DNA from: Galactobacter sp.
Lineage (GTDB): Bacteria; Actinomycetota; Actinomycetes; Actinomycetales; Micrococcaceae
Direction of reading: 5' to 3'
DNA: 12,490 nucleotides
Assembly (NCBI RefSeq): GCF_022712295.1
Contig: NZ_JALAGT010000063.1
Span: forward strand, 1-12,490
Shown here: piece after piece, positions 1 through 7,400 of the stretch
Position numbering within the stretch: the stretch's first letter is position 1
Layout: every line of letters begins with the position of its first letter
Program-made: the position numbers and the translations under genes
Notes under the pieces: model-generated
Told to the model about the DNA's origin: nothing
What the model saw: the letters and a program-made list of their open reading frames with translations, nothing else
Databases searched by the model: none

Positions 1-48
1 GAGCCACGACCTGGGCCACCCCTGAGGCGGTGGCCCAGGTCGTGGCTC
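1..48. repeat. Perfect 20-bp inverted repeat with 8-base loop at the window edge
   Basis: Bases 1-20 are the exact reverse complement of 29-48, separated by the loop CCTGAGGC (21-28). The left arm begins at base 1, so the repeat may continue outside the window. It lies within the ppgK reading frame. The right arm and loop encode family-like sequence (PEAVAQVVAQ), while the left arm does not, which points to a fold-back artefact rather than a genuine element. Confidence 0.9.
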
Positions 49-686
49 AAGTCGTGGAAGAGCTCCAGGGTCGCGATGACGCCCCGGCCCCGAACTCCCC
101 CATCGGCGTGGATTTCCCTGCCATCGTCAAGGACGGTGTCACGCTCTCCGCGGCGAATGTGGACCCCTCGTGGATCGGCACCGACGCGGACTCGCTGTTC
201 TCGGAGGTCCTGGCCCGCCCTGTGCACCTGGTCAACGATGCGGACGCCGCCGGATTGGCCGAGGCCAAATACGGTGCGGGCAAACACGTGGGAGGACTCG
301 TCATGACCATCACCCTTGGCACCGGAATCGGTGGGGCCATGGTGATGGACGGCAAATTGGTGCCCAACGCCGAGCTGGGTCACCTGGAATTGGACGGGTA
401 CGACGCCGAGACCCGCGCATCGGCGGCCGCCCGCGAACGCGAGCAGCTGAGCTGGGAGGACTACGCTGCCCGACTACAGCGCTACTTCTCCCATGTGGAG
501 TTCATCTTCTCCCCTACCCTGTTCATCGTGGGAGGCGGGATCTCCAAGCGCAGCGAGGACTACCTGCCACTGTTGAAGTTGAGGACCCCCATCAGGCCGG
601 CCAAGCTCAAGAACAACGCGGGCATCGTGGGCGCCGCGTACCAGGCCCACCGCGTGGAGAAACGTCGGCGCTCCGCCAAGAAGTGA
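3..686 (+). CDS. ppgK: Polyphosphate glucokinase (ROK family), 5' end cut off by the window edge
   Basis: Phosphorylates glucose to glucose-6-phosphate in the cytoplasm using polyphosphate (often also ATP), an actinobacterial route into glycolysis. The reading frame is open to base 3, so there is no start in the window. The family is usually about 250-270 residues; 227 codons are visible, so roughly 35-40 residues, including the N-terminal DxGGT phosphate-binding motif, are missing. Visible ROK/PPGK marks are NDADAAGLAE (from base 234, with the catalytic-type Asp), TLGTGIGG (from 312), ELGHLELDG (from 372) and the C-terminal FIVGGGISKR. Bases 1-20 form a perfect inverted copy of 29-48, and the residues they encode (ATTWA) do not look like the usual family sequence before TPEAV, so the first six codons may be an assembly artefact. 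It is the only plus-strand gene and converges with nrdR. Family assignment is firm; the choice of polyphosphate over ATP is inferred from the subfamily. Confidence 0.9.
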   Translation, partial: ATTWATPEAVAQVVAQVVEELQGRDDAPAPNSPIGVDFPAIVKDGVTLSAANVDPSWIGTDADSLFSEVLARPVHLVNDADAAGLAEAKYGAGKHVGGLVMTITLGTGIGGAMVMDGKLVPNAELGHLELDGYDAETRASAAAREREQLSWEDYAARLQRYFSHVEFIFSPTLFIVGGGISKRSEDYLPLLKLRTPIRPAKLKNNAGIVGAAYQAHRVEKRRRSAKK

Positions 687-710
687 CATGACCACGGCAG
701 AAAACCGCAG

Positions 711-749
711 TAACGGTGCCCAGTGGTCACTAGGCACCGTAGTTACGGT
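711..749 (+). terminator. Hairpin after ppgK, probable terminator with overlapping palindromes
   Basis: Twenty-six bases after the ppgK stop, ACGGTGCC (713-720) pairs with GGCACCGT (733-740). Inside it AGTG (722-725) pairs with CACT (728-731), giving a 12-bp stem with one C/A mismatch and a very small loop. The right arm also belongs to a second palindrome, ACCGTA-GT-TACGGT (736-749), so two folds compete. No T-run follows, which is common for actinobacterial terminators. Termination of ppgK is inferred from position and structure. Confidence 0.5.
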
Positions 750-787
750 TCGCCGCCGTTGTTGAGAGTTCCGGATGTAGACATGAA

Positions 788-827
788 CCGGCGGCGGTCC
801 AGGCTTCCCCTCCTGGACCACCGCCGG
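788..827 (-). terminator. 16-bp hairpin downstream of nrdR, probable terminator
   Basis: Bases 788-803 pair with 812-827 around an 8-base loop (804-811). As plus-strand RNA there is one C/A mismatch (795/820). As minus-strand RNA the same position is a G-U wobble and all 16 pairs form, so the structure favours transcripts from nrdR, whose stop lies 40 bases upstream. The bases that follow on that strand (TTCATGTCT) are only mildly T-rich. Confidence 0.55.
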
Positions 828-867
828 GGTCTCATATCTGCAGGGGAACAACGCCTCCCCTGCCGAC

Positions 868-1356
868 TCACTTGTAGGTGAGCGGCCGCTGCTTGCTCTC
901 GGGAGCGGGGTCCCGATCCTCACGCAGCGTTGCGATGGCCTGTTCGAAGTCCTCGAGGGTCTCGAAGTCTTGGTACACGCTCGCAAAACGAAGATAGGCC
1001 ACTTGGTCCAGTCTGCGCAAGGGTGCAAGGATCGCCAGGCCCACCCGATGCGCGTCCACCTCTGCGGCACCGTCCGCCCGAATGGTCTCCTCGACCTCCT
1101 GCGCCAGCATGGCCAGGTCGTCATCGGAGACCGGGCGCCCCTGGCAGGCCTTGCGCACACCGGAGACCACCTTGGCTCGGCTGAACGGCTCCGCGACCCC
1201 CGAGCGCTTGATCACGGACAGGCTTGCCGTCTCCATGGTGGTGAAGCGGCGGCCGCAGGAAGCGCACTGCCGCCGGCGGCGGATGGCGCTGCCGTCGTCC
1301 AGCACTCGCGAGTCCACGACCTTGGAATCGGGATTCCGGCAATACGGGCAGAACAT
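868..1356 (-). CDS. nrdR: Transcriptional repressor NrdR of ribonucleotide reductase genes
   Basis: Zinc-ribbon and ATP-cone regulator that binds NrdR boxes upstream of ribonucleotide reductase operons and represses them according to the ATP/dATP state. The chosen product is 162 residues, near the family norm. The zinc ribbon uses Cys3, Cys6, Cys31 and Cys34 (MFCPYCRNPDSKVVDSR at the start, then CASCGRRFTT). An ATP-cone follows at about residues 46-136 (VIKRSGVAEPFSRAKV onwards). A longer frame reaches 1410, but its 18 extra residues overlap hisD and precede the nearly invariant N-terminus, and a GAGG ribosome site (1365-1368) lies 8 bases before the ATG at 1356, so this start is preferred. 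Only 4 bases separate it from the hisD stop, implying cotranscription and translational coupling. I saw no NrdR box or reductase gene in the window. Confidence 0.96.
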   Translation of the reverse strand: MFCPYCRNPDSKVVDSRVLDDGSAIRRRRQCASCGRRFTTMETASLSVIKRSGVAEPFSRAKVVSGVRKACQGRPVSDDDLAMLAQEVEETIRADGAAEVDAHRVGLAILAPLRRLDQVAYLRFASVYQDFETLEDFEQAIATLREDRDPAPESKQRPLTYK

Positions 1357-1360
1357 GGGG

Positions 1361-2734
1361 TCAGCCTCGATTCTCCGTGTCAGGGTACAGTCGCGCGTCC
1401 ACAGCGTCACCGTGGGCGGGCAGGTCCTCCGCGTCGGAGAGCACCCGAACGTGGGCGCCGACGCGGCTCAAACCCTCGTAACCGTAGCGGATCTGCTGCT
1501 GAGCGCGCAGGAAGGTCGCGGTGTGCAGCCCCGAGGCGTGCGTGGCGGTTCCCATGGTGGGAAGCACGTGGTTGGAACCCGCGCTGTAGTCGCCGAGGCT
1601 CACGGGCGAATAGGAACCGATGAAGACCGCGCCGGCGTCGGTGATGCGTTGGGCCACCGCTTCGGCATTCTCCGTGTGGATCTCCAGGTGCTCAGCGGCG
1701 TACAGGTTGGCGGCGCGGACGGCGGTATCCAGATCATCCACGAGGACCACGCCGGACTGTGCCCCGCTGAGCGCGGTCACCACCCGTTCCCGATGCTTGG
1801 TACCGGCAACCTGCTCGGCCAGAGGCTGCTTGACCGCCTCCGCGAGGTCGACCGAATCCGTGATGAGGACGCTGGAGGCGTTGGGATCGTGTTCCGCCTG
1901 CGAGATGAGGTCGGCCGCAACGTAGTCAGGGTTCGCCGTCCCATCGGCAAGGATGGCGATCTCTGTGGGTCCGGCCTCAGCGTCGATGCCGACCACTCCC
2001 TTGAGTTGGCCCTTGGCCGTGGCCACGAAGACGTTTCCGGGACCGGTCACGAGCGAGACCGGGTCCAAGCCGGGTTCCAGGCCCTCGGCAGAGTCAGCGG
2101 GCAGACCGTGAGCGAAGGCTGCGATGGCCTGGGCCCCTCCCATGGCATAGACCTCACTCACTCCCAGGAGTTGGGCCGCCGCCAGGATGGTGGGGTGTGG
2201 GAGTCCCGAACCGTCCTTGGCCGGCGGTGAGGCCAGCGCGATCGAGGCAACGCCGGCAGCCTGGGCAGGCACCACGTTCATGACCACGCTGGAGGGGTAG
2301 ACGGCCAGACCGCCCGGAACGTAGAGACCCACCCTGTTCACCGGAACCCACCGCAGGGTCACCGAGGCATCCGCATCGTAACGGGTGGTGGTGTCCTGGG
2401 GTCGCTGATCGGCAGCGAAGGCCCTGGCTCGCTCGATGGAGGCCTCCAGTGCGGTCCGGATCTCGGGGGCCAACCCTTCCAAGGCCGAGGCCAGCGCGGA
2501 GGCAGGCACACGCAGGTGCTCGGGGCGCACGCCATCGAAGCGTTCCGTGAGGTCCTGAACGGCTGCAGCACCACGTTCCGCGACGTCGGAGATGATCCCC
2601 GCCACGGCCTGTTCCGGTCCGGCGCTGTCCGCATGGTCCAGACGCGGAAGGGATTCCCGCAGCGTGGAATCGCTGGGGGCGCTACCGCGCAAGTCGGTCA
2701 CGGTCAGGAGGGTGTCGGAACTCAGTGTGCTCAC
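1361..2734 (-). CDS. hisD: Histidinol dehydrogenase
   Basis: Catalyses the last two steps of histidine synthesis: NAD-dependent, zinc-requiring oxidation of L-histidinol through histidinal to L-histidine. The 457 residues match the usual length of about 430-460. Zinc ligands known from E. coli HisD appear as Gln279 and His282 (SQAEHDP), Asp382 (GDYSAGSNH) and His441 (LPAHGDAV). The catalytic Glu-His pair is Glu348-His349 (AAEHLEI). GLYVPGG (136-142) and AGPTEIAILAD are also typical. The start is a GTG at 2734 with only a weak ribosome site (GGAT); another GTG at residue 12, just before TDLRG, is possible. No other his gene is in the window: nrdR sits where hisC is often found in actinobacteria. 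The upstream gap to dnaE (2735-2825) holds a possible -10 element, so hisD-nrdR may have its own promoter in addition to readthrough from dnaE. Confidence 0.96.
   Translation of the reverse strand: MSTLSSDTLLTVTDLRGSAPSDSTLRESLPRLDHADSAGPEQAVAGIISDVAERGAAAVQDLTERFDGVRPEHLRVPASALASALEGLAPEIRTALEASIERARAFAADQRPQDTTTRYDADASVTLRWVPVNRVGLYVPGGLAVYPSSVVMNVVPAQAAGVASIALASPPAKDGSGLPHPTILAAAQLLGVSEVYAMGGAQAIAAFAHGLPADSAEGLEPGLDPVSLVTGPGNVFVATAKGQLKGVVGIDAEAGPTEIAILADGTANPDYVAADLISQAEHDPNASSVLITDSVDLAEAVKQPLAEQVAGTKHRERVVTALSGAQSGVVLVDDLDTAVRAANLYAAEHLEIHTENAEAVAQRITDAGAVFIGSYSPVSLGDYSAGSNHVLPTMGTATHASGLHTATFLRAQQQIRYGYEGLSRVGAHVRVLSDAEDLPAHGDAVDARLYPDTENRG
1365..1368 (-). promoter_or_regulatory. Ribosome binding site of nrdR, inside the hisD end
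   Basis: GAGG on the minus strand, 8 bases before the ATG at 1356 and lying just before the hisD stop codon (1361-1363). It supports the short 162-residue NrdR over the longer frame starting at 1410. Confidence 0.6.
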
Positions 2735-2765
2735 GTATCCAAGGGTAGAACAGCGAGGTGGCGCA

Positions 2766-2771
2766 ATGATA
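2766..2771 (-). promoter_or_regulatory. Possible -10 element upstream of hisD
   Basis: TATCAT on the minus strand (5 of 6 matches to TATAAT), 31 bases before the hisD GTG, which would leave a short leader. I see no good -35 element at 16-18 bases. The 91-base gap also has a weak 5-bp inverted repeat (2781-2785 with 2794-2798). This is a suggestion only. Confidence 0.25.
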
Positions 2772-2825
2772 AAGCGAGTCGACGCCGCACTCCGCGTCTT
2801 CGCGTTCCAGATGTCCGGCCGGGCT

Positions 2826-5800
2826 TCAGGAGTCCAAGCAGGTGGGACCCAACAAGACCTTGAGGTCCCCGTACAGCGACGGGTTGGGCTGGACCCTGTA
2901 CTGGGATCCCAAACGCATGATCTCCATGGAATGGGTACCCTGCAATTTCACCCTGACCTCCGATTGACCCGGATGGTTACGCAGGACCTCACCCAATTGC
3001 TTCACCACGGGTTCCGTGGCCTTGTGCGTGGGCAGCGACAGCACCACGGGGCCGGTTCCGCCGCCCTCCACGATGTCCGGGATGCGCAGCTCCTGGGCGG
3101 AGAGTGTGATGGAGCCGTCGTCGCGTCGCTGGACGCGTCCCTTGACCACCACGATCAGATCCTCCGCCAGCAGTGTGGCGATGGGCTGATACACCTGACC
3201 GAAGAACATGACCTCCATGGAACCCGAGAGGTCTTCGATCTCGCAGCGGGCGTACGGGTTACCGGAGGACTTCGCCACGCGACGCTGCAGTCCGGAGATC
3301 ATCCCGGCGATACTCACGGAGTGGCCGTCGGCCGGACCGTCATCGGAGACGACCTTGTTGACCGGCATGTCCGCCTGGGCGGCCAACATCTCGTCCAAGC
3401 CCCTGAGAGGGTGATCCGAGACGTAGAGGCCGAGCATCTCGCGTTCGAAGCCCAGCTTGTCCTTCTTGTCCCACTCCGGGAGTTCCGGGACGTCGATCCG
3501 AATGGATTCGTTGAGGGACTCGTCCCCCAAAGCGGAGAAGAGATCGAACTGGTTCACCGCCTCGTTGCGCTTCAACGACACGGCCTGTTCCACGGAATCC
3601 TCGTGGATGCGCAACAGGGATCTGCGGGTGTGACCCAAGGAATCGAAGGCACCCGCCTTGATGAGGGATTCGATGGTGCGCTTGTTGCAGACCACCACCG
3701 GAACCTTGGAGAGGAAATCGGAGAAGGATTCGAAACGGCCCTTCTCCTCACGTGCGGCCACCATGGCGTCAACGACGTTGGTGCCCACGTTGCGCACGGC
3801 ACCCATACCGAAGCGAATGTCCTTGCCCACAGGGGTGAAGGTCAACTGCGACTCGTTGACGTCCGGGGGCAGGACCTCGATGCCCATGTGACGGCACTCG
3901 TTGAGGTACAGCGCTGACTTGTCCTTGTCGTCACCCACCGAGGTCAGCAGGGCCGCCATGTACTCCGCCGGGTAGTGCGCCTTGAAGTAGGCCGTCCAGT
4001 AGGAGACCAGGCCGTAGGCGGCAGAGTGGGCCTTGTTGAACGCGTAGTCGGAGAAGGGCAGCAGGATGTCCCACAGCGCCTTGACGGCGGCTTCGGAGTA
4101 GCCACGCTCCACCATGCCGGCGTGGAAGCCGACGTACTGCTTGTCCAGCTCCGCCTTCTTCTTCTTGCCCATGGCGCGACGCAGCAGGTCGGCCTGGCCC
4201 AGCGAATAGCCCGCGACGCGCTGGGCGATCTGCATCACCTGCTCCTGATAGATGATCAGGCCGTAGCTGGTGCTGAGGATGTCCTTGAGCGGTTCCTCGA
4301 GTTCCGGGTGGATCGGGGTGATCTCCTGCAGACCGTTCTTACGCAACGCGTAATTGGTGTGCGAGTCGGCGCCCATGGGACCCGGCCGGTAGAGCGCGAT
4401 GGTAGCGGAGATGTCCTCGAAGTTGTCAGGCTTCATGAGCCGCAGCAGTGAGCGCATGGGGCCGCCATCGAGCTGGAACACGCCCAGGGTGTCACCCCGG
4501 GCCAGCAGTTCATAGGACGCCTTGTCATCGACGCCCAAGCGTTCCAGGTCCAGTTCGTCCCCGGTGTTGAGCTTGATGTTCTCCAGTGCGTCGGAGATGA
4601 TCGTCAGATTTCGCAGGCCGAGGAAGTCCATCTTGATCAGGCCGAGCGACTCACAGATGGGGTAGTCCCACTGCGTGATGACCTGCCCGTCCTGCAGTCT
4701 GCGCATGATGGGGACCACGTCGATCACCGGGTCGGAGGACATGATCACGCCGGCTGCGTGGACACCCCACTGACGTTTCAGGCCCTCGAGCCCGATCGCG
4801 GTGTCGAAGACCTTGCGCGCGTCCGGGTCGGTGCCGAGCAGTTCGCGGAAGTCGCCGGCCTCGGAGTAACGCTTCGCGTCCGGGTTCTCGATGTCTGCCA
4901 AGGCGATGTCCTTGGCCATGACGGGCTCCGGCAGGGTCTTGGTCAGCGTCTCCCCCATGGAGAACGGGAAGCCGAGCACACGCGAGGAGTCCTTCAGCGC
5001 CTGCTTGGTCTTGATGGACCCGTAGGTCACGATCATGGAGACCTTGTCGGCCCCGTACTTCTCGGTGACGTAGTGGATGGTCTCGGCACGCCTGCGATCA
5101 TCGAAGTCCACATCGAAGTCAGGCATGGAGACGCGTTCCGGGTTGAGGAAGCGCGCGAAGAACAGTCCGTGCTGCAGCGGGTCGAGGTCGGTGATACGCA
5201 TGGCGTAGGCCACCATGGATCCCGCACCGGAGCCACGGCCCGGCCCCACCCGCACGCCGTTGTCCTTGGACCAGTTGATGAAGTCCGCCACGACCAGGAA
5301 GTACCCGGGGAAGCCCATCTTGGTGATGACGTCGAGTTCGTAGTCGGCCTGCTTGCGGGAGGCCTCGGGGACCCCGTCCGGGTAGCGGTAGTGGAGCCCC
5401 TTGTCGACCTCCTTGTACAGCCACGAGGTCTCGTCCTCACCGGGGGGACAAGGGAACTTGGGCATGTACTTTCCGATGGCCATGTCGAAGTCCACGTGGC
5501 AACGCTCTGCGATGGCCAGCGTGTTGTCACAGGCCTCGGGGAAGTCTCGGAAGAGTTCGCGCATCTCCCGCGGTGACTTCAGGTAGTAGCCGTCACCGTT
5601 GAACGCGAAGCGGGAGCCGCCCTGGTCGTACGAGGGTTCGAGCAACGTGGATCCGGACTGGATGGCGAGCAGGGCCTCGTGGGCCTTGGCATCCTCCCTG
5701 TGGGTGTAGTGCAGATCGTTGGTGGCCACCAGAGGGATGTTCAGTTCCTTGGCCAACTTCAGCAGATCGCCACGCACGCGGGTCTCGATGGAGAGCCCGT

Positions 5801-6392
5801 GGTCCATGAGTTCACAGAAGTAGTTCTCCGCACCGAAGATGTCCTGGTACTCGGACGCCGCACGCTTTGCCTCCTGGTACTGCCCCAGCCGCAGCCTGGT
5901 CTGCACCTCACCGGAGGGGCACCCCGTGGTCGCGATGATGCCCTTGGAGTTGGCCGAGATCAGCTCGCGGTCGAAACGTGGCCATTTACCGAACACGGAG
6001 TCCAGCGATGCGATCGATGCCGCTCTGGTGAGGTTCTGCCAGCCCTCGTTGTTCTGAGCCAGCATGGTCATGTGGGTGATGGCGCCGCCACCGGAGACAT
6101 CGTCGGAGCGCTGGTGCTCCTCACCCCAACGCACACGGGTCTTGTCCCCGCGTGCCGTCCCGGGAGTCACATAGGCCTCGATACCGAGGATCGGGTTGAT
6201 CCCTGCCGCATTGGCCTTTTTCCAGAAGTCGAACGCTCCGAAAAGGTATCCGTGGTCCGTGATGGCCATGGACTTCATGCCGAGCCTGTCCGCTTCCTCG
6301 AACAGGTCGGAGACGCGTGCGGCCCCGTCCAGCATCGAGTACTCGGTGTGCGTGTGGAGGTGGACGAAACCGTCGTCGAGAGAGCCAGGCAT
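2826..6392 (-). CDS. dnaE: Replicative DNA polymerase III alpha subunit (DnaE1 type)
   Basis: Main chromosomal replicative polymerase. Positions below count from the alternative upstream ATG at 6401; subtract 3 for the start chosen here. An N-terminal PHP domain (about 12-280) keeps all nine metal ligands known from M. tuberculosis DnaE1: His16, His18, Asp25, His50, Glu75, His110, Cys161, Asp229 and His231, so the 3'-5' proofreading exonuclease is probably active. The polymerase palm has PDFDVDF (427-433; Asp428, Asp430) and the third Asp592 in KMDFLGLRNLT. VGPGRGSGAGS (385-395) is typical. QFDLF (951-955) is a beta-clamp binding motif, followed by an OB-fold (about 1028-1105). Total length near 1,190 fits the family. 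The start at 6392 is preferred because AGGA lies 8 bases upstream; 6401 cannot be excluded. rluD ends 51 bases upstream. Confidence 0.97.
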   Translation of the reverse strand: MPGSLDDGFVHLHTHTEYSMLDGAARVSDLFEEADRLGMKSMAITDHGYLFGAFDFWKKANAAGINPILGIEAYVTPGTARGDKTRVRWGEEHQRSDDVSGGGAITHMTMLAQNNEGWQNLTRAASIASLDSVFGKWPRFDRELISANSKGIIATTGCPSGEVQTRLRLGQYQEAKRAASEYQDIFGAENYFCELMDHGLSIETRVRGDLLKLAKELNIPLVATNDLHYTHREDAKAHEALLAIQSGSTLLEPSYDQGGSRFAFNGDGYYLKSPREMRELFRDFPEACDNTLAIAERCHVDFDMAIGKYMPKFPCPPGEDETSWLYKEVDKGLHYRYPDGVPEASRKQADYELDVITKMGFPGYFLVVADFINWSKDNGVRVGPGRGSGAGSMVAYAMRITDLDPLQHGLFFARFLNPERVSMPDFDVDFDDRRRAETIHYVTEKYGADKVSMIVTYGSIKTKQALKDSSRVLGFPFSMGETLTKTLPEPVMAKDIALADIENPDAKRYSEAGDFRELLGTDPDARKVFDTAIGLEGLKRQWGVHAAGVIMSSDPVIDVVPIMRRLQDGQVITQWDYPICESLGLIKMDFLGLRNLTIISDALENIKLNTGDELDLERLGVDDKASYELLARGDTLGVFQLDGGPMRSLLRLMKPDNFEDISATIALYRPGPMGADSHTNYALRKNGLQEITPIHPELEEPLKDILSTSYGLIIYQEQVMQIAQRVAGYSLGQADLLRRAMGKKKKAELDKQYVGFHAGMVERGYSEAAVKALWDILLPFSDYAFNKAHSAAYGLVSYWTAYFKAHYPAEYMAALLTSVGDDKDKSALYLNECRHMGIEVLPPDVNESQLTFTPVGKDIRFGMGAVRNVGTNVVDAMVAAREEKGRFESFSDFLSKVPVVVCNKRTIESLIKAGAFDSLGHTRRSLLRIHEDSVEQAVSLKRNEAVNQFDLFSALGDESLNESIRIDVPELPEWDKKDKLGFEREMLGLYVSDHPLRGLDEMLAAQADMPVNKVVSDDGPADGHSVSIAGMISGLQRRVAKSSGNPYARCEIEDLSGSMEVMFFGQVYQPIATLLAEDLIVVVKGRVQRRDDGSITLSAQELRIPDIVEGGGTGPVVLSLPTHKATEPVVKQLGEVLRNHPGQSEVRVKLQGTHSMEIMRLGSQYRVQPNPSLYGDLKVLLGPTCLDS

Positions 6393-6400
6393 ACCCACCA

Positions 6401-6404
6401 TCCT
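6401..6404 (-). promoter_or_regulatory. Ribosome binding site favouring the second dnaE ATG
   Basis: AGGA on the minus strand lies 8 bases before the ATG at 6392 and directly abuts or overlaps the ATG at 6401. This spacing suits the downstream start. A weaker GGA about 7 bases before the upstream ATG leaves that start possible. Confidence 0.4.
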
Positions 6405-6452
6405 ACGATCCGTGACCGACGGTTTGTGTGCCGCTCAACGGTGAGAAAACGC

Positions 6453-7400
6453 TCAGGCCTCGAGCAGGCGCAACGAGCTACGCAGATCCTCCGGGTAGGG
6501 GGCCTCGACCTCGACCCGCTCGCCCGTGACCGGATGCTCGAATCCGAGCCGTACGGCATGCAGCCATTGCCGGGTCAGCCCCAGGTCTGCCGCCAGGGAG
6601 GGATCGGCACCGTACTGCTGGTCGCCGACCAACGGATGGTTCAGCGCCGAGAAATGCACACGGATCTGATGGGTCCGCCCGGTCTCCAGATGGACTTCCA
6701 CGAGGCTGGCGCGCCCGTAGGCCTCCAGCAGCTCGTAATGAGTCACGGCGTGGCGTCCGTCCTCCACCACCGCGAACCTCCAAGAGGCTCCCGGATGCCG
6801 ACCGATGGGTGCGTCGATGGTGCCCTTGAGCGGTTCCGGCAGGCCTTGGACCACCGCGTGATAGACCTTGGTCGGCGTCCTGTCGTGGAAGGCTCGTTTG
6901 AGGCCGGAATAGGCGCGTTCGGATTTGGCGACCACCATGCAGCCGCTGGTGCCGACGTCGAGGCGGTGCACGATCCCCTGGCGTTCCTGTGCCCCCGAGG
7001 TCGCGATCGAGATCCCCTGGGCCACCAACTGCCCGGAGACGGTGGGGCCCGCCCAGCCGTTGGATGGATGCGCGGCCACGCCCACCGGTTTGTCGATGAC
7101 GATCAGATCGTCGTCCTCATAGAGCACTGGCAGGTCGATCACGTGCTCTTCCTCCCATCCTTTGTCCTCTGGCGGCGTGACGGTCACCAGCGTGCCGTCG
7201 GCCGGGATCCTGGACTTGCCGGCCTTCTGGGTCGGATCCAGCGCTACGCGCGCGTCCTTGATCCAGGTTCCGGCCAGCGTCCGGGAGATTCCAGCGAGTT
7301 CCGCGACGATCAGGTCCAGCCTGTCCGCCTCGACATCGGTGCCCACTCGGACGGACAGCGTCGGCGCGTGGCTGTTCTCGCCGCCTCCGGCGGCGTTCAT
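6453..7400 (-). CDS. RluA/RluD-family pseudouridine synthase
   Basis: Converts specific uridines in RNA, probably 23S rRNA, to pseudouridine. The 315-residue protein has an N-terminal S4 RNA-binding domain (about 25-70, RLDLIVAELAGISRTLAGTW) and a RluA-type catalytic domain. The catalytic Asp is Asp148 in HRLDVGTSG. LIVIDKPVGVAAHPS (99-113) and ETGRTHQIRVH are family signatures. The architecture is RluD-like, but the exact target site cannot be told from sequence, so no symbol is given. The ATG at 7400 shares bases with the lspA TGA (ATGA overlap, 7397-7400), which implies translational coupling. There is no strong ribosome site of its own. The pair lspA-rluD is common in actinobacteria and other bacteria. 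Confidence 0.94.
   Translation of the reverse strand: MNAAGGGENSHAPTLSVRVGTDVEADRLDLIVAELAGISRTLAGTWIKDARVALDPTQKAGKSRIPADGTLVTVTPPEDKGWEEEHVIDLPVLYEDDDLIVIDKPVGVAAHPSNGWAGPTVSGQLVAQGISIATSGAQERQGIVHRLDVGTSGCMVVAKSERAYSGLKRAFHDRTPTKVYHAVVQGLPEPLKGTIDAPIGRHPGASWRFAVVEDGRHAVTHYELLEAYGRASLVEVHLETGRTHQIRVHFSALNHPLVGDQQYGADPSLAADLGLTRQWLHAVRLGFEHPVTGERVEVEAPYPEDLRSSLRLLEA

Noticed and set aside
1357..1410. N-terminal extension of NrdR to 1410
   Set aside because: The 18 extra residues overlap hisD and precede the invariant MxCPxC start; a ribosome site supports 1356.
6402..6452. A promoter or SOS box in the gap before dnaE
   Set aside because: A TTGAGC is present but no -10 element lies at suitable spacing, and there is no GAAC-N4-GTTC motif.
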